A stretch of 64,000 nucleotides of DNA from Sphingomonas sp. (GCF_004799495.1 NZ_SSMY01000011.1:1-64000), one strand, 5' to 3'; positions 25,652 to 39,416 are shown, numbered from the stretch's first letter. A program made the numbers and translations. The notes: a model not told the origin generated them from the sequence alone.

Positions 25652-27738
25652 CACTTCGTCTCCAGCATCGATTTTGCGGTCTTCACGACATTGTCGACCG
25701 TGAAGCCGAACTTGTCCGCGAGCTTGGCGAGCGGGGCCGACGCGCCGAAGGTCGACATTGTGATCGTCCTGCCCGACAGCCCGACGTAGCGGTCCCAGCC
25801 GATCTCGCCGCCCATCTCGATCGCGAGCCGCGCGGTGACTTTCTTCGGCAGCACCGATTCCTTGTACGCATCGGATTGCCGTTCGTAACGGAACCAGCTC
25901 GGCATCGAGACGACGCGCGCCGCGATTCCCTCGGCCTTGAGCTTTTCGTAGGCGCCGATCGCGAGCGACACTTCGGAACCCGTCGCGATCAGGATGACCT
26001 GCGGATCGTCGCTGTCGGCGAGCACGTAGGCGCCCTTCGCCAGTCCGTCGGCGCTCGCATACTTCTGGCGGTCGAGCGTCGGCAGCGCCTGGCGCGACAG
26101 GATCAGCGCGGTGGGATAATTGGCGTCGCTCACCGCCGCGCGCCATGCCTCGGCGGTCTCGTTGGCGTCGCACGGGCGGATCATGTCGATCCCGGGAATC
26201 GCGCGGAGCGTTGCGAGATGCTCGATCGGCTGGTGCGTCGGCCCATCCTCGCCGACCCCGATCGAATCGTGCGTGTAAACCCATACCGCGCCGATCTCCA
26301 TGATCGCCGACAGCCGCACCGGCGCGCGCATGTAATCGAGGAAGACGAGGAACGTGCTGCCGTAGGCGCGCAGGTGCGAGAGCGCCATGCCGTTGACCAC
26401 CGCGCCCATGCCGTGTTCGCGCACGCCGAAGTGGAAGTTGGCGCCGCCGTAATTGCCGGGCTCGAAAGATTCGGCGCTCTTGATATCGGTCTTGGTCGAC
26501 GGCGCGAGGTCGGCCGATCCGCCGATCAGCCACGGCACGTTCTTGACGATTGCGTTGAGCACCTTGCCCCCCGCGTCGCGGCTGGCGATACCCTTTTCAT
26601 CGGCATCGAACGTCGGGATGTCGGCGTCCCACCCGTCGGGCAGCTTGTCCGCCAGCACCAGGTCGAGTTCCTTGGCCAGATCGCCCCAGGTGTCGCGATA
26701 GCTCGCCAGCGTCTGTTCCCACGCCTCGCGCAACGGCCGCCCGCGGTCGGCCACGCAACCGCTGAAATGATTGACCACGCCGTCGGGCACGTAGAAACTC
26801 TTGTCGTCGGGCCAGCCGTACGCCTGCTTGGTGAGCTTGACGTTTTCCTCACCCAGCGCTTCGCCGTGCGCCTTCTCGCTCCCGGCGCGGGGAGATCCCC
26901 AGCCGATCACCGAGTGGACGACGATGAAGGTTGGCCGGTCGTCGGTCTTGCGGAACGCCGCGAGTGCCTGCGCCATCGCGTCGCAATCGTTCGCGTCGTT
27001 CACGTGGATGACGTTCCAGCCATACGCCTCGAAGCGCTTGCCGACGTCCTCGTCGAACGCGAGGCTCGTCGCGCCTTCGATCGAGATGTGGTTGCTGTCG
27101 TAGATCCAGCACAGGTTCGACAGCCTGAGGTGCCCGGCGAGGCTCGCGGCCTCGGCCGACACGCCCTCCATCATGTCGCCATCGCCGCACAACGCGTAGA
27201 CGTCGTGGTCAAACAAGTCGAAACCCGGCTTGTTGTAGCGCGCGGCGAGCCAGCGCTCGGCGATCGCCATGCCTACCGAATTGCCGCAGCCCTGGCCGAG
27301 TGGCCCTGTGGTCGTCTCGACCCCGGTGGTGTGGCGATATTCGGGATGCCCAGGTGTCTTCGACCCGAGCTGGCGGAAATTCTCGATATCCTCGAGGCTG
27401 ACCGCTTCCTTGCCGGTCTTCTTGCCGTCCTTGTCGATTTCCTCGATCCCCGCGAGGTGGATCAGTGAATAGAGCAGCATCGACGCATGCCCGACCGACA
27501 GCACGAAGCGGTCGCGGTTGGGCCAATCGGGCTTCGATGGGTCGTAGCGCAGAAATTGCGACCAGAGCGTGTACCCCACCGGCGCCAGCGCCATCGGCGT
27601 GCCGGGATGCCCCGAATTCGCCTTCTGCACCGCATCCATCGACAGCGTGCGGATCGTGTCGATCGTCAGCCGCTCGATCGATCCATCCTCTTGCAATTGG
27701 TCGACGTCGCGGATGGTGGTGGTTTCGGTATCGGACAT
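25651..27738 (-). CDS. tkt: Transketolase, 695 aa
   Basis: This thiamine-diphosphate enzyme moves two-carbon units between sugar phosphates. [15 protein letters not shown] is near the N-terminus, the ThDP motif runs from GDG to the Asn of [11 protein letters not shown], and [11 protein letters not shown] lies in the pyrimidine-binding domain. I prefer the second of two adjacent ATGs (27738) because GGAG is then six bases away. It is first in the tkt-tal-gnd operon. Confidence 0.96.
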   Translation of the reverse strand: MSDTETTTIRDVDQLQEDGSIERLTIDTIRTLSMDAVQKANSGHPGTPMALAPVGYTLWSQFLRYDPSKPDWPNRDRFVLSVGHASMLLYSLIHLAGIEEIDKDGKKTGKEAVSLEDIENFRQLGSKTPGHPEYRHTTGVETTTGPLGQGCGNSVGMAIAERWLAARYNKPGFDLFDHDVYALCGDGDMMEGVSAEAASLAGHLRLSNLCWIYDSNHISIEGATSLAFDEDVGKRFEAYGWNVIHVNDANDCDAMAQALAAFRKTDDRPTFIVVHSVIGWGSPRAGSEKAHGEALGEENVKLTKQAYGWPDDKSFYVPDGVVNHFSGCVADRGRPLREAWEQTLASYRDTWGDLAKELDLVLADKLPDGWDADIPTFDADEKGIASRDAGGKVLNAIVKNVPWLIGGSADLAPSTKTDIKSAESFEPGNYGGANFHFGVREHGMGAVVNGMALSHLRAYGSTFLVFLDYMRAPVRLSAIMEIGAVWVYTHDSIGVGEDGPTHQPIEHLATLRAIPGIDMIRPCDANETAEAWRAAVSDANYPTALILSRQALPTLDRQKYASADGLAKGAYVLADSDDPQVILIATGSEVSLAIGAYEKLKAEGIAARVVSMPSWFRYERQSDAYKESVLPKKVTARLAIEMGGEIGWDRYVGLSGRTITMSTFGASAPLAKLADKFGFTVDNVVKTAKSMLETK

Positions 27739-27823
27739 CATAGCTCCCGCTTCGCCTGCATAACGCCGTCATGGCGCGGAGGTTGCGGCCCCTATATGGC
27801 GCGCGGCGGCGCGGGACCAGCCG

Positions 27824-28495
27824 TCAGCGTTCCATTTTCGTAACGATTCCATCCTGCGCGACGTACGCCACGTCGACTTCGCTCAGGAACAACCCGTGGC
27901 CGAGCGCGCCCGGAATCGCCTGAAGGTCGACCGCCAGCTTTTCGGGGTCGGCAATCGCACCGAAATGGCAATCGAGGATCAGATTGCCCTGATTGGTGCG
28001 ATACGCTTTATCCGGAGACATCCGCAGCACCGGGTCGGCACCAAGCGCCGATAGCCGCGCTTCGGCAAAGCTGCGCGCGAACGGCAGGATTTCGACCGGC
28101 ACCGGCGCCTTGCCCAGCGCCGCGACGCGTTTCGACCCGTCGGCGACGACTACCATCCGGGCAGCTGCGCTCGCAACGATCTTCTCGCGCAACATCGCCC
28201 CGCCTGCCCCCTTGATCGCGCGTAGCCGCGGGTCGACCTCGTCGGCGCCGTCGATCGCCAAATCGAGCGTGGCCATGTCGGCAAACCGCCCGATCGTGAT
28301 TCCTGCTGCGTGCGCGGCGCGCCACGTCGCTTGCGATGTCGCGAAGAAGGTCGCCGTCGGCCATTCGGCGAGCCGCGCGCCGATCGCCGCGATCGCGAAT
28401 GCCATGGTCGACCCGGTGCCGATCCCGACCCGCATGCCGTCGCGGATTTCCGCCAGCGCGGCTTCCGCCGCCAGCTTCTTGTCGTCGTCCTGCAT
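27824..28495 (-). CDS. rpiA: Ribose-5-phosphate isomerase A, 223 aa
   Basis: It interconverts ribose 5-phosphate and ribulose 5-phosphate. The phosphate-binding GIGTGSTMAFAI, the catalytic DGADEVDPRLRAIKGAGGAMLREKI region (shown here in outline only) and VVVADGSK are all family hallmarks. Length is normal. It lies upstream of tkt in the same direction, completing the local pentose-phosphate gene set. Confidence 0.95.
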   Translation of the reverse strand: MQDDDKKLAAEAALAEIRDGMRVGIGTGSTMAFAIAAIGARLAEWPTATFFATSQATWRAAHAAGITIGRFADMATLDLAIDGADEVDPRLRAIKGAGGAMLREKIVASAAARMVVVADGSKRVAALGKAPVPVEILPFARSFAEARLSALGADPVLRMSPDKAYRTNQGNLILDCHFGAIADPEKLAVDLQAIPGALGHGLFLSEVDVAYVAQDGIVTKMER

Positions 28496-28520
28496 CGCGC
28501 GATGCTAGCCGATAACGAAA

Positions 28521-28550
28521 GGGCCGCGCCACCCTGCGGTGACGCGGCCC
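28521..28550 (-). terminator. Probable intrinsic terminator
   Basis: GGGCCGCG (28521-28528) and CGCGGCCC (28543-28550) form a G+C-rich stem. On the minus strand it is followed by TTTCGTT. It lies directly downstream of the small lipoprotein gene. Confidence 0.55.
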
Positions 28551-28579
28551 CCGATCGTCAGCGCTTGCGCGCCGCCGGA

Positions 28580-28792
28580 TCAGTTCGCGTTGGCGACGTT
28601 CGCGACCGGAACCGTCGCGTTCGCGTCGACGGTGTTGGCGTCGGTCGCGTTCACGTCCGCAGTCAGGTTGGCGTCGTCGGCATTCAGCACGACGTCGTTG
28701 CTCACGACGTTGCCCTGGTCCTTCTGGCCACCGCAAGCGGCGAGGCCGAGGACGGCGGGCGCGATCAGCGAGAGAATGAAAAGCTTCTTCAT
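28580..28792 (-). CDS. Small Asn/Ala/Asp-rich lipoprotein, 70 aa
   Basis: I chose the ATG at 28792, preceded by GGAG, because it begins a lipoprotein signal (MKKLFILSLIAPAVLGLAAC). The 50-residue mature part is a low-complexity chain of Asn, Ala, Asp, Val and Thr with tandem DAN-type repeats. Small repetitive lipoproteins of this kind are common in sphingomonads, but their role is unknown. It has its own downstream terminator. Confidence 0.65.
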   Translation of the reverse strand: MKKLFILSLIAPAVLGLAACGGQKDQGNVVSNDVVLNADDANLTADVNATDANTVDANATVPVANVANAN

Positions 28793-28970
28793 AGACTTCA
28801 CTCCGTGGTTTCCAGGCCGCTTGCCCCCGCTCTGCACCATGCGTCGCGAACCGGTCCTGTGTTCCGTCGCCGCCTATGCCTTAATCCCCACCGCTTTGAT
28901 AGGATAAAATGCACGTCTCGCCGCTTTTCGCCCAGATTGAGTGCTCGCGCCTTTTTTCTGCCACAAAACA

Positions 28971-29005
28971 AAAGCCCCGCCGGTCGGTCTGACCAGCGGG
29001 GCTTT
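28971..29005 (-). terminator. Intrinsic terminator of tRNA-Arg
   Basis: AAAGCCCCGC (28971-28980) and GCGGGGCTTT (28996-29005) form a 10-base-pair stem with a 15-base loop. On the minus strand it is followed by TGTTTTGTGG. It starts four bases after the tRNA-Arg 3' end. Confidence 0.8.
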
Positions 29006-29008
29006 CAT

Positions 29009-29085
29009 TGGCGCGCCCGGAACGATTCGAACGTCCGACCCTCAGATTCGTAGTCTGATGCTCTATCCAGCTGAGCTACGGGCGC
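29009..29085 (-). tRNA. tRNA-Arg (anticodon ACG)
   Basis: On the minus strand the sequence folds as a full cloverleaf. The acceptor GCGCCCG pairs with CGGGCGC, the D-arm has AGCTCAGCTGGATAGAGC, the anticodon loop reads CTACGAA with anticodon ACG, the T-loop is TTCGAAT, and CCA is encoded. It is 77 bases long and decodes CGU and, after A34 deamination to inosine, CGC and CGA. Confidence 0.95.
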
Positions 29086-29167
29086 GCGGAAGACGCGTCC
29101 CTTAGAGGCGTCATTCGGGGAGCGCAAGTGCGTTGCGCCGCCGCATGCCGCCGCCTAGGACAATGGC

Positions 29168-29662
29168 ATGATCCGGCGTTCGCTACTCCTCCTCGTCCTG
29201 CTCACCGCTGGTTGCGCGGAAGCGACGGACAAATATCCCTCGCTCGCGCCGCGGCCGATCGAATCGCGGCCGGAGGCCGAAGTCGTGACGCCGGTCACCG
29301 CCGCGACGCCCGATGCCGCGCTCGACCTGCAGATCGCAGGGATCGCGGTGAAGCTCGCCAAAACCGACAGCGATTTCACCGCGGCTGCCGCGCGCGCCGA
29401 TGCCGCGGCGCGGGCGCGCGGGGCGCAGACGACCGGGAGCGACCAGTGGCTCGCGGCGCAAACCGCGCTGGCCGATCTCGAAGCACTGCAGGGTGACACG
29501 CTCGGCGTGGCCAGCGATGTGGAGACCATGGTGACCGCGCGCGGCGAGGCGGGCCAGCCGCCCTACCCCGCGCTCGACGCGCTGCACGACAAGGCGCAGG
29601 CACAGGCCGATGCCGAAGCGGCCAAGGTCGCGGCGATCAGGGCGCTGACCGGCGATCAGTAA
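29168..29662 (+). CDS. Predicted lipoprotein with coiled-coil region, 164 aa
   Basis: The signal peptide ends in a lipobox (LTAGC, Cys16). The mature region is Ala-rich and strongly helical (about residues 55-150), suggesting a coiled coil in the periplasm. No family is recognised. It is convergent with a GNAT gene one base downstream. Confidence 0.65.
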   Translation: MIRRSLLLLVLLTAGCAEATDKYPSLAPRPIESRPEAEVVTPVTAATPDAALDLQIAGIAVKLAKTDSDFTAAAARADAAARARGAQTTGSDQWLAAQTALADLEALQGDTLGVASDVETMVTARGEAGQPPYPALDALHDKAQAQADAEAAKVAAIRALTGDQ

Positions 29663-30193
29663 TCAGGGCCGCGCGAGGCGGTAGGTCAGGTGGCGCTTGA
29701 GCGGGTTGCCGTCGGGCACCGCGGGATGATCGAAATCGCCGTTCGGGTCGCGCGTCATGCCCAGCCGTTCCATCAAGCCCCAGCTGTTCGTGTTACCGGC
29801 AACGGTGATTGCCGCAATTTCCGGCGCGTCGGTGTTGGCCCAGGTCCAGGCGATCACCGCCTCCGCCGCTTCGCGCGCATAGCCCTGCCCCCAGGCGTCG
29901 CGTCGCAGCCGCCAGCCGATCTCGACATCGTCGGCGATCGGCGTGCCCGCCGGCCCCGGCTTGATCCCGCAAAAGCCCAGGAACGCGCCGTCGGCCCGGC
30001 GTTCGACCGCCCAGAAGCAATAGCCGTGCTCGGCAAGCACCGCATCCATCCGCTCGCGCGCGGCCTCTGCGTCGGCCAGCGTCATTGGCGGGCCGAGATA
30101 GCGCATCACCTCCGCATCGTTGCCCATCGCATGGAACGGCGCGACGTCGCCCTCGCGCCAGCCGCGCAGGATCAATCGCGCGGTGTCGATCAT
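29663..30193 (-). CDS. GNAT family N-acetyltransferase, 176 aa
   Basis: The sequence begins TARLILRGWREGD, typical of RimJ/RimL-like GNAT proteins. It carries the acetyl-CoA-binding segment EIGWRLRRDAWGQGYAREA and the later NTNSWGLMERLGM. Substrates include ribosomal protein N-termini, amino acids and small amines. The ATG at 30193 overlaps the stop of a second, similar GNAT gene, so the pair probably arose by tandem duplication. Confidence 0.85.
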   Translation of the reverse strand: MIDTARLILRGWREGDVAPFHAMGNDAEVMRYLGPPMTLADAEAARERMDAVLAEHGYCFWAVERRADGAFLGFCGIKPGPAGTPIADDVEIGWRLRRDAWGQGYAREAAEAVIAWTWANTDAPEIAAITVAGNTNSWGLMERLGMTRDPNGDFDHPAVPDGNPLKRHLTYRLARP

Positions 30194-30726
30194 GCGGGAC
30201 GGTCGATGGAGTAAACGATCATCCGCCCCAGCAGATCGCCAACCTCGTACAGCGGATGATCGAAATCGAGCTCCGCGCGCCGGACCATGCCGAGCCGGAG
30301 CATCAGCCCCCACGACCGCGTATTCTGCGCATTGGTCCAGGCGACGATCCGCGGGCGGTTCGTATTGGCCCAGCCCCACGCGATGCTAGCCTCCGCCGCC
30401 TCGCGCGCGACGCCCTGTCCCCAATATTCCTCGGCGATGCGCCAGCCGATCTCGAGCTCGTCCGACACGCCCGTCCCGGGATAGCCGCTCAGCCGCACGC
30501 CACACACGCCAGCGAGCTTGCCGTCGGCCTTGTGACCGACCGCCCACATCGTGTGCCCGTCGCGATCCTGGCTCGCCATTAGTCGGTCGATCAGCGCGTC
30601 CATGTCGGCGCGCGGGCGCACCCCGCCGAAATGCTCCATCATCGCCGGGGTGTTGATGATCGCGTCGAACGCGGGCTTGTCGTCCTCGCGCCACGGGCGG
30701 AGGATCAAGCGGTCTGTCTCGATCAT
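30190..30726 (-). CDS. GNAT family N-acetyltransferase, 178 aa
   Basis: It is closely related in layout to the next gene: TDRLILRPWREDD at the start, EIGWRIAEEYWGQGVAREA for acetyl-CoA binding, and NTRSWGLMLRLGM near the C-terminus. It is RimJ/RimL-like. It lies eight bases downstream of hemB and overlaps the other GNAT gene by four bases, so all three may share a transcript. The acceptor is unknown. Confidence 0.85.
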   Translation of the reverse strand: MIETDRLILRPWREDDKPAFDAIINTPAMMEHFGGVRPRADMDALIDRLMASQDRDGHTMWAVGHKADGKLAGVCGVRLSGYPGTGVSDELEIGWRIAEEYWGQGVAREAAEASIAWGWANTNRPRIVAWTNAQNTRSWGLMLRLGMVRRAELDFDHPLYEVGDLLGRMIVYSIDRPA

Positions 30727-30733
30727 AGGTCGA

Positions 30734-31750
<1,017 letters not shown>

Positions 31751-31818
31751 TCAAGCAAGTGCGGTTGAAACGGAGCCGCAAGGGTGGCAGCCTGACAGGA
31801 TAGCGGGAGAGGGAAATA

Positions 31819-32268
31819 ATGACCAAGAGCACCAAAATCATCGCGGCGGCGGTGATGCTTTTGACCCTGGGCGCGGGGCAGACACCGCCGTCCACGCCGC
31901 AAAACCTGCCGAAGCCGCGGATCGAGTTGTGGCGGATGGAGGCCTACACTGCCGGCGGCAGGAATTGGGTGCGTTACAGCTTTCTGGTCCCGAACAGCGC
32001 AGCCTATCCGGCCGAGATGTTCGCATCTGCGCCGACGCTGCCGCCATGTGGAACCAACACCAAGTCTTCACGGACGTGGGTCGATTTCTTCACTGCCGAA
32101 GGTAAGCGGATCTACGGCTTTTGCGCACTTGGCAGCCCTGCCGATCTCAACAAGATCTGGTTCGCGGTCGAACGCGGCACCCCGCCACCGCCGACGGTCT
32201 ATATCGAGATGACCGACCGGGCAACGGGCAGCAAATACCGCTCGGCGCCCGCACCGACGCACTTCTGA
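31819..32268 (+). CDS. Secreted hypothetical protein, 149 aa
   Basis: A signal peptide (about residues 1-21, ending LGAGQ) is followed by a 125-residue beta-rich domain with two Cys residues (CGTNTKS and FCALGS) likely to form a disulphide. No family is recognised. A good ribosome binding site (GGGAGAGGG) precedes the ATG. It is probably periplasmic. Confidence 0.65.
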   Translation: MTKSTKIIAAAVMLLTLGAGQTPPSTPQNLPKPRIELWRMEAYTAGGRNWVRYSFLVPNSAAYPAEMFASAPTLPPCGTNTKSSRTWVDFFTAEGKRIYGFCALGSPADLNKIWFAVERGTPPPPTVYIEMTDRATGSKYRSAPAPTHF

Positions 32269-32271
32269 TCG

Positions 32272-33822
32272 TCAACCGGTCGGGTGCAAGCGCCCCGCCG
32301 GCTCGCCGTCGCCGTGCGCTTGTTCCTCGGCGCGTTCGGGCTCGGGCGGGACGATCATCACCTGCTCGCGCCACCGGCCATAACGGTAATAGAGCGCCGC
32401 CAGCGTCAGCGACACCGACGAGCCGAGTGGGAAGGCCCACCACAAGGCATCGGCACCGATCAGGTGCTGCCCCCACACCGCGAACGCCAATCGCACCGGG
32501 TAGAAGGCGATCGTCAGGATGATCAGCGGCGGCACCGTCGCGCCGTTCGACCGCACGGTCGAGAACAACACCATCGTCGCGCCGAACATCACGAAGGTCC
32601 AGCTGGAGATCAGCTGGATATGCCGCGCGATCGGGATCGCCGGGCTCTGCGCGCCGACGAAGAGCGCCATCACCTGGCGGTCGAACAGGATGATCGCGGT
32701 GATCACGACGAGCGTGATGATCGAGTTATAGACGATCCCCGACCGCGTGATCGCGCCGACGCGGTCCCATTTGCCCGCGCCGATATTCTGCGCGGCCATG
32801 CTCGATACCGCGACGCCGATCGCCATCGCGGGCATCTGGATATAGGTCCATAGCTGCTGCGACACGGCATAGGCCGCGGCGGTATCGACCCCCAGCCGGT
32901 TGACCAGCCCCATCATCGTCAGCCCGGCGGTCGACATGACGAGCATTTGCGCACCCATCGGCAGGCCCTTGGCGAGGATCGTGCGGACCAGCGCCGCTTC
33001 GGGGATCAGGTAGCGCACCTCCGCGCCGCGCAACCGGATCGGCAAGTCGCGCCAATAGGTATAGATCAGCAGCCCCGCCGACGAGACGATCCCGGCGAGC
33101 AGGGTCGCGGTCGCCGACCCCGCAATCCCCATCTTGGGGAACGGCCCGATCCCGTCGATCAGTAGCGGGTTGAAGGTACTGTCGATCGCGACGCTGAGTG
33201 CCATGAACCACAGCGGCGTCAGCGAATCGCCGGTGCCGCGCAAGCTCATCTGGATGAGGACGCCGAGCATCGAAAAGGGCAGCCCGAGGAAGATCACGCG
33301 CAGGTAATCGCGCGCCATGTTCTGCGCCTCGCCCGGCGTCGCGAGCAGCCGCAGGATCTGCGGCGCGAACAGCCAGCCGATCACCGCGATCACCACCGCG
33401 CCGCCGACCACCAACCCGACCGCCGAGCCGAACGCGCGCCGCGCCGCCTCGATATCGCCGCGGCCGACCGACTGGCCGATCAGGATCGTCGCGGCCATGC
33501 CGAACCCGAACACCGCGCTGAACATCAGGAACATGATGATGTTGGCGTTGGAGGTGGCGGCGAGCGCGCCTTCGCCGAGGAATCGCCCGACCCAGATCGA
33601 GTTGATCGATCCGTTCAGCGATTGGAGGATGTTCGAGGCGAGCGTCGGCAGCGCGAACGCGAGCAGCGTCGGACCGATCGGGCCAACGGTGAGGTCGCGC
33701 TGGCCGGGGCGGCGGCCGCGCGAATGTTCCGAATGTTCGCGGTCACCGTGGGCATCGCCTTGGGACGACCGAGACGCCCGCGCGGGGTCGGTTGCAATAC
33801 GCGCTTCGTCGTCGGCGTGCAT
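32272..33822 (-). CDS. MATE family efflux transporter, 516 aa
   Basis: Twelve predicted transmembrane helices follow a charged, His-containing N-terminal tail of about 45 residues. GPIGPTLLAFALPTLASNILQ opens the first helix in the usual MATE fashion, and two similar halves are visible. Family members export cationic drugs or metabolites in exchange for Na+ or H+. The substrate is unknown. It is divergent from nothing and lies upstream of no obvious partner. Confidence 0.88.
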   Translation of the reverse strand: MHADDEARIATDPARASRSSQGDAHGDREHSEHSRGRRPGQRDLTVGPIGPTLLAFALPTLASNILQSLNGSINSIWVGRFLGEGALAATSNANIIMFLMFSAVFGFGMAATILIGQSVGRGDIEAARRAFGSAVGLVVGGAVVIAVIGWLFAPQILRLLATPGEAQNMARDYLRVIFLGLPFSMLGVLIQMSLRGTGDSLTPLWFMALSVAIDSTFNPLLIDGIGPFPKMGIAGSATATLLAGIVSSAGLLIYTYWRDLPIRLRGAEVRYLIPEAALVRTILAKGLPMGAQMLVMSTAGLTMMGLVNRLGVDTAAAYAVSQQLWTYIQMPAMAIGVAVSSMAAQNIGAGKWDRVGAITRSGIVYNSIITLVVITAIILFDRQVMALFVGAQSPAIPIARHIQLISSWTFVMFGATMVLFSTVRSNGATVPPLIILTIAFYPVRLAFAVWGQHLIGADALWWAFPLGSSVSLTLAALYYRYGRWREQVMIVPPEPERAEEQAHGDGEPAGRLHPTG

Positions 33823-33861
33823 CTGGCGGCTATCGCATCATCGGCACGTTGTAGGAAAGAC

Positions 33862-36675
33862 TTATCCTAGCCGCGCTAGCGCCGCCGCCAGCCGCTCCGC
33901 CTCGGCAGATTTTTCCTCGAAGTCCGAGCGAGCCTTGAGCACCGCCTCGGGATTGGCGCGCTGGACGAAGCTGGGGTTGCCGAGGCGGCTCGCCAACCCG
34001 TCCCGCTCCTTCTCGGCGGCGGCAATCGCCTTTGCCAGACGGGCGCGCTCTGCGTCGAGATCAATCACGCCCTCAAGCGGCAGGACAAAAGTCGCCTCAT
34101 CGACCACGATTTGGATGCCGGCACCAGATGCCGTGTCCGGGGGGTCAAGCTGCGGCCTGATCCGCGCCAAGCGGTTGAGCGAAGCGACGTGCCGTTCCAA
34201 GCGCGCGTGCGTTTCGTCCGAAGCATTCGCATGGGAAAACGGGAGGATGGCGCCCGGCGGTACGTTGAGTTCGGTCCGGCTCGATCTCACGTCGCTCACC
34301 AGCCGGATCAGCCAATCGATCTCCTTGCCCGCCTCCGGATCGATCGCGCGCGCGTCCGCCATCGGCCATTTAGCGACGATCAGATCGTACTCACGCTCCC
34401 CGAGCTTCGACCAAAGTTCCTCGGTCACGAACGGCATGAACGGGTGGAGCATCACCAGGATCTGGTCGAGCACCCAGCCCGCGACCGCCTTCGTCTCGTC
34501 GTCGATCGCACCCTTGACCAGCTCGAGATACCAGTCGCAGAACCGGCTCCACGCGAACTGGTAGATCGCGTTCGCCGCGCCGTCGAAGCGGTAATCGGCG
34601 AGCGCGAGGTCGACCGCCTGCACCGTCTGGATCGTCTCGCCGATGATCCATTTGTTGACCGCGAGGCTCGCCGCGGGCGGCTCCAGCGTCTGGCTCGCGC
34701 CGATCCCGTTCGCCTGGCAGAAGCGCGCCGCGTTCCACAGCTTGGTCGCGAAGTTTCGGTATCCCTCGACCCGCTTCTCATCCATCTTGATGTCGCGGCC
34801 CTGGCTCTCCATCGCCGCCATGAAGAAGCGCAGCGCGTCGGCGCCGTAGCGGTCGATCAGCCCGAGCGGGTTGACGACATTGCCCTTCGACTTGGACATC
34901 TTCTGCCCGTCCGCGGCGCGGACCAGGCCGTGCAGGTAGAGCGTGCGGAACGGCACGTCCCCCATGAAGTGCATCCCCTGCATCATCATCCGCGCGTCCC
35001 AGAAGAACAGGATGTCGAAGCCGGAAATCAGCACGTCGTTGGGGTAGCGGCCGTGGAGCTTGGGATCGGTCTCCTCGGGCCAGCCCATCGTCGCGAACGG
35101 CCACAGCGCGGAGGAGAACCAGGTGTCGAGAACGTCGGGATCCTGATGAAGCACGACAGATTTCAGCGCGCCTTCGCCATAGGTGGACTCGTGCGTCATG
35201 CCCTCGGGAGCTTGCCAAGGATCGGCATCGGACGTGCCGACCGCCCAATCCTGTCCATAATATTCACGCGCGAGCGCCACGGCTTCGTCTTCGCTCAGCG
35301 CAACGAACACCTTCCTGCCAGCGGGATCGTTCGGGTTTTCCGTTAGCTTGTCAGCACCGTCCTTAACCGGTCCAAACCAAGCCGGAATCCGATGCCCCCA
35401 CCACAACTGCCGCGACACGCACCACGGCTGGATATTCTCCATCCAGTTGAAGAACGTCTTCTCCCAGCTCTTCGGCACGATCTTGATCGCGCCCGACTGC
35501 ACCGCCTCGATCGGTCCTTTCGCCAGCGTCTCGGCATCGACATACCATTGGTCGGTCAGCCACGGCTCGATCACGTCGCCGGATCGGTCGCCATAGGGGG
35601 TCTGGATCGTGCGCGGTTCGGCATCGTGTTCGACGCCCTCCTTGTCGACGAACGGCACGAGGAAGCCGCCCGCCTTCAACCGCTCGACCACCTGCTTGCG
35701 CGCCCAGAAGCGGTCGATCCCGAGCAGATCGTCGGGGACCAGCCCATCGCTGGTCTGCGCCACCTGCGCCTTGGCATCGAGCATGTTGAGCATCTCGCCC
35801 GCCTTGAACCCAGCGCGCTTGCCCACCTCGAAATCGTTGAAATCGTGGCCGGGCGTGATCTTCACCGCGCCGGTGCCGAGGCTCGGGTCGGCATGCTCGT
35901 CGGCGATCACCGGGATCAGGCGGCCCGTGATCGGCAGCTTCACCTGCTTGCCAATCATCGCCTTGTAGCGCTCGTCGTCGGGATGCACCGCGACCGCCAT
36001 GTCGGCGAGCATCGTTTCCGGTCGCGTCGTCGCGACGGTGATCGACCCCGATCCGTCGGCCAGCGGATAGCGGATTTGCCAAAAGCTGCCCTTGACCTCT
36101 TTCGTCTCGACCTCGAGGTCGCTGATCGCGGTGCCGAGACCGGGGTCCCAGTTCACCAGCCGCTTGTCGCGGTAGATCAGCTTCTGATTGTAGAGGTCGA
36201 CGAACACTTTCAGGACGGCCTTCGAAAAGCCCTCGTCCATCGTGAAGCGCTCGTTCGCCCAGTCCATCGAGCAGCCGAGCCGGCGGAGCTGCTGGGTGAT
36301 CTCTCCCCCGCTCTCGCGCTTCCAGTCCCACACCTTCTCGACGAACTCGTCGCGCGAGAAATCGGTGCGCTTCTGCTGGTGCTCGGCCATCTGGCGCTCG
36401 ACCACCATCTGCGTCGCGATGCCGGCATGGTCGGTGCCGACCACCCACAGCGCGTCCTTGCCCTTGAGGCGAGCGTGGCGGACCAGCACGTCCTGCAGCG
36501 TATTGTCGAGCGCGTGCCCGATGTGGAGCGAGCCGGTGACGTTGGGCGGCGGGTTGACGATCGTCCACGGCTCGGCGCCCGGGCGATCGGGGCGGAACTG
36601 GCCGCTCGATTCCCAATGCGCGTACCAGCGGGATTCGATTTCGGCGGGGTCGAAGGTCTTGGGCAGCTCGGTCAT
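33862..36675 (-). CDS. valS: Valyl-tRNA synthetase, 937 aa
   Basis: It charges tRNA-Val with valine. The class I signature HIGH is at residues 51-54 after PPPNVTGSL, and KMSKSKGN is near residue 592. The editing domain and the C-terminal coiled-coil arm (about 870-937) are present. I start at 36675 ([10 protein letters not shown]); an ATG four codons upstream is an alternative and neither has a good ribosome binding site. An interspersed inverted repeat lies directly upstream. Confidence 0.97.
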   Translation of the reverse strand: MTELPKTFDPAEIESRWYAHWESSGQFRPDRPGAEPWTIVNPPPNVTGSLHIGHALDNTLQDVLVRHARLKGKDALWVVGTDHAGIATQMVVERQMAEHQQKRTDFSRDEFVEKVWDWKRESGGEITQQLRRLGCSMDWANERFTMDEGFSKAVLKVFVDLYNQKLIYRDKRLVNWDPGLGTAISDLEVETKEVKGSFWQIRYPLADGSGSITVATTRPETMLADMAVAVHPDDERYKAMIGKQVKLPITGRLIPVIADEHADPSLGTGAVKITPGHDFNDFEVGKRAGFKAGEMLNMLDAKAQVAQTSDGLVPDDLLGIDRFWARKQVVERLKAGGFLVPFVDKEGVEHDAEPRTIQTPYGDRSGDVIEPWLTDQWYVDAETLAKGPIEAVQSGAIKIVPKSWEKTFFNWMENIQPWCVSRQLWWGHRIPAWFGPVKDGADKLTENPNDPAGRKVFVALSEDEAVALAREYYGQDWAVGTSDADPWQAPEGMTHESTYGEGALKSVVLHQDPDVLDTWFSSALWPFATMGWPEETDPKLHGRYPNDVLISGFDILFFWDARMMMQGMHFMGDVPFRTLYLHGLVRAADGQKMSKSKGNVVNPLGLIDRYGADALRFFMAAMESQGRDIKMDEKRVEGYRNFATKLWNAARFCQANGIGASQTLEPPAASLAVNKWIIGETIQTVQAVDLALADYRFDGAANAIYQFAWSRFCDWYLELVKGAIDDETKAVAGWVLDQILVMLHPFMPFVTEELWSKLGEREYDLIVAKWPMADARAIDPEAGKEIDWLIRLVSDVRSSRTELNVPPGAILPFSHANASDETHARLERHVASLNRLARIRPQLDPPDTASGAGIQIVVDEATFVLPLEGVIDLDAERARLAKAIAAAEKERDGLASRLGNPSFVQRANPEAVLKARSDFEEKSAEAERLAAALARLG

Positions 36676-36696
36676 GCGGCTGCCCATAACCAGTTC

Positions 36697-36757
36697 GTCA
36701 CCCCAGCGAAAGCTGGGGTCTCGAGCCGCATGAGACCCCAGTTTTCGCTGGGGTGAC
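36697..36757. repeat. Interspersed inverted repeat
   Basis: Two 25-base arms (36697-36721 and 36733-36757) are reverse complements with a single mismatch; each contains CCCCAGC...GCTGGGG-type half-palindromes. It fills the gap between valS and the peptidase gene and could form a long cruciform or RNA hairpin. This repeat type is frequent in sphingomonads. Confidence 0.75.
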
Positions 36758-36759
36758 AG

Positions 36760-38805
<2,046 letters not shown>

Positions 38806-38854
38806 GGCGGCGACGATGCCGCAAGATTGTTGCGTGGGCAACTGCCCGACGCGG

Positions 38855-39376
38855 TCAGCGCCCGCCGGTGATCCGCGCGATTTCCTTGGCGACCATCGAT
38901 TCGACCAGTTCGGGCAGGTTCTTGTCGAGCCACGCGCTCAGCATCGGCCGCAGCATGTCGCGCACCAGGCCCTCCAGCGTGTCGGCGCCGGGCGTTTCGG
39001 GCTTCACGATGAGCTTCGACAACGTGTCGAGCGGCGCGCGGCTGGCCTCGGCGGTCTGCGCGGAAACGATCGTCTCTGGCGTTGGTGCTGCGGCGGGCTG
39101 CGACATCGGCGGTGCTGCGGCGGGCTGCGACATCGGCATCGGCGCGGGATCGACGGCGGGTTCGAACGCGACCGGCTGGGCGACGGGGTCCGGCGCCGGC
39201 TCGTTCAATTCGAGCACATCGTCTTCTTCCTCGACGAACGCCTCGACCGGCGCGGGCGGCGGAACGGGGCGGCGGCGCGCGCGGACGGGGCCGCCGCTCT
39301 CGACGTCCTCGGCGATGATCCGCTTGATGGAGGCCAGGATGTCCTCCATCGACGGTTCGGCGCTCACATCCCCCAT
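38855..39376 (-). CDS. PopZ-like polar organising protein (DUF2497), 173 aa
   Basis: The N-terminal helix PSMEDILASIKRIIAED and the C-terminal helical region (LVRDMLRPMLSAWLDKNLPE) match the PopZ/DUF2497 family. Between them is a disordered, acidic and Pro-rich linker with a short duplicated MSQPAAAP segment. In Caulobacter PopZ multimerises at the pole and anchors the centromere-ParB complex. I start at 39376, which gives the conserved N-terminus. It lies downstream of the TolC-like gene, a common arrangement. Confidence 0.85.
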   Translation of the reverse strand: MGDVSAEPSMEDILASIKRIIAEDVESGGPVRARRRPVPPPAPVEAFVEEEDDVLELNEPAPDPVAQPVAFEPAVDPAPMPMSQPAAAPPMSQPAAAPTPETIVSAQTAEASRAPLDTLSKLIVKPETPGADTLEGLVRDMLRPMLSAWLDKNLPELVESMVAKEIARITGGR

Positions 39377-39416
39377 ATGCAGCTTCCTCGCGCGGCCAAA
39401 CCCCGCGAAAGCGAGG

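Noticed and set aside
25876..27468. 530-codon plus-strand frame opposite tkt
   Set aside because: The product has no recognisable domain and the transketolase on the other strand is certain; composition marks it as an antisense shadow.
34111..36756. Two long plus-strand frames opposite valS
   Set aside because: They encode Arg/His/Asp-rich sequence without motifs, and valS covers the region with all synthetase signatures.
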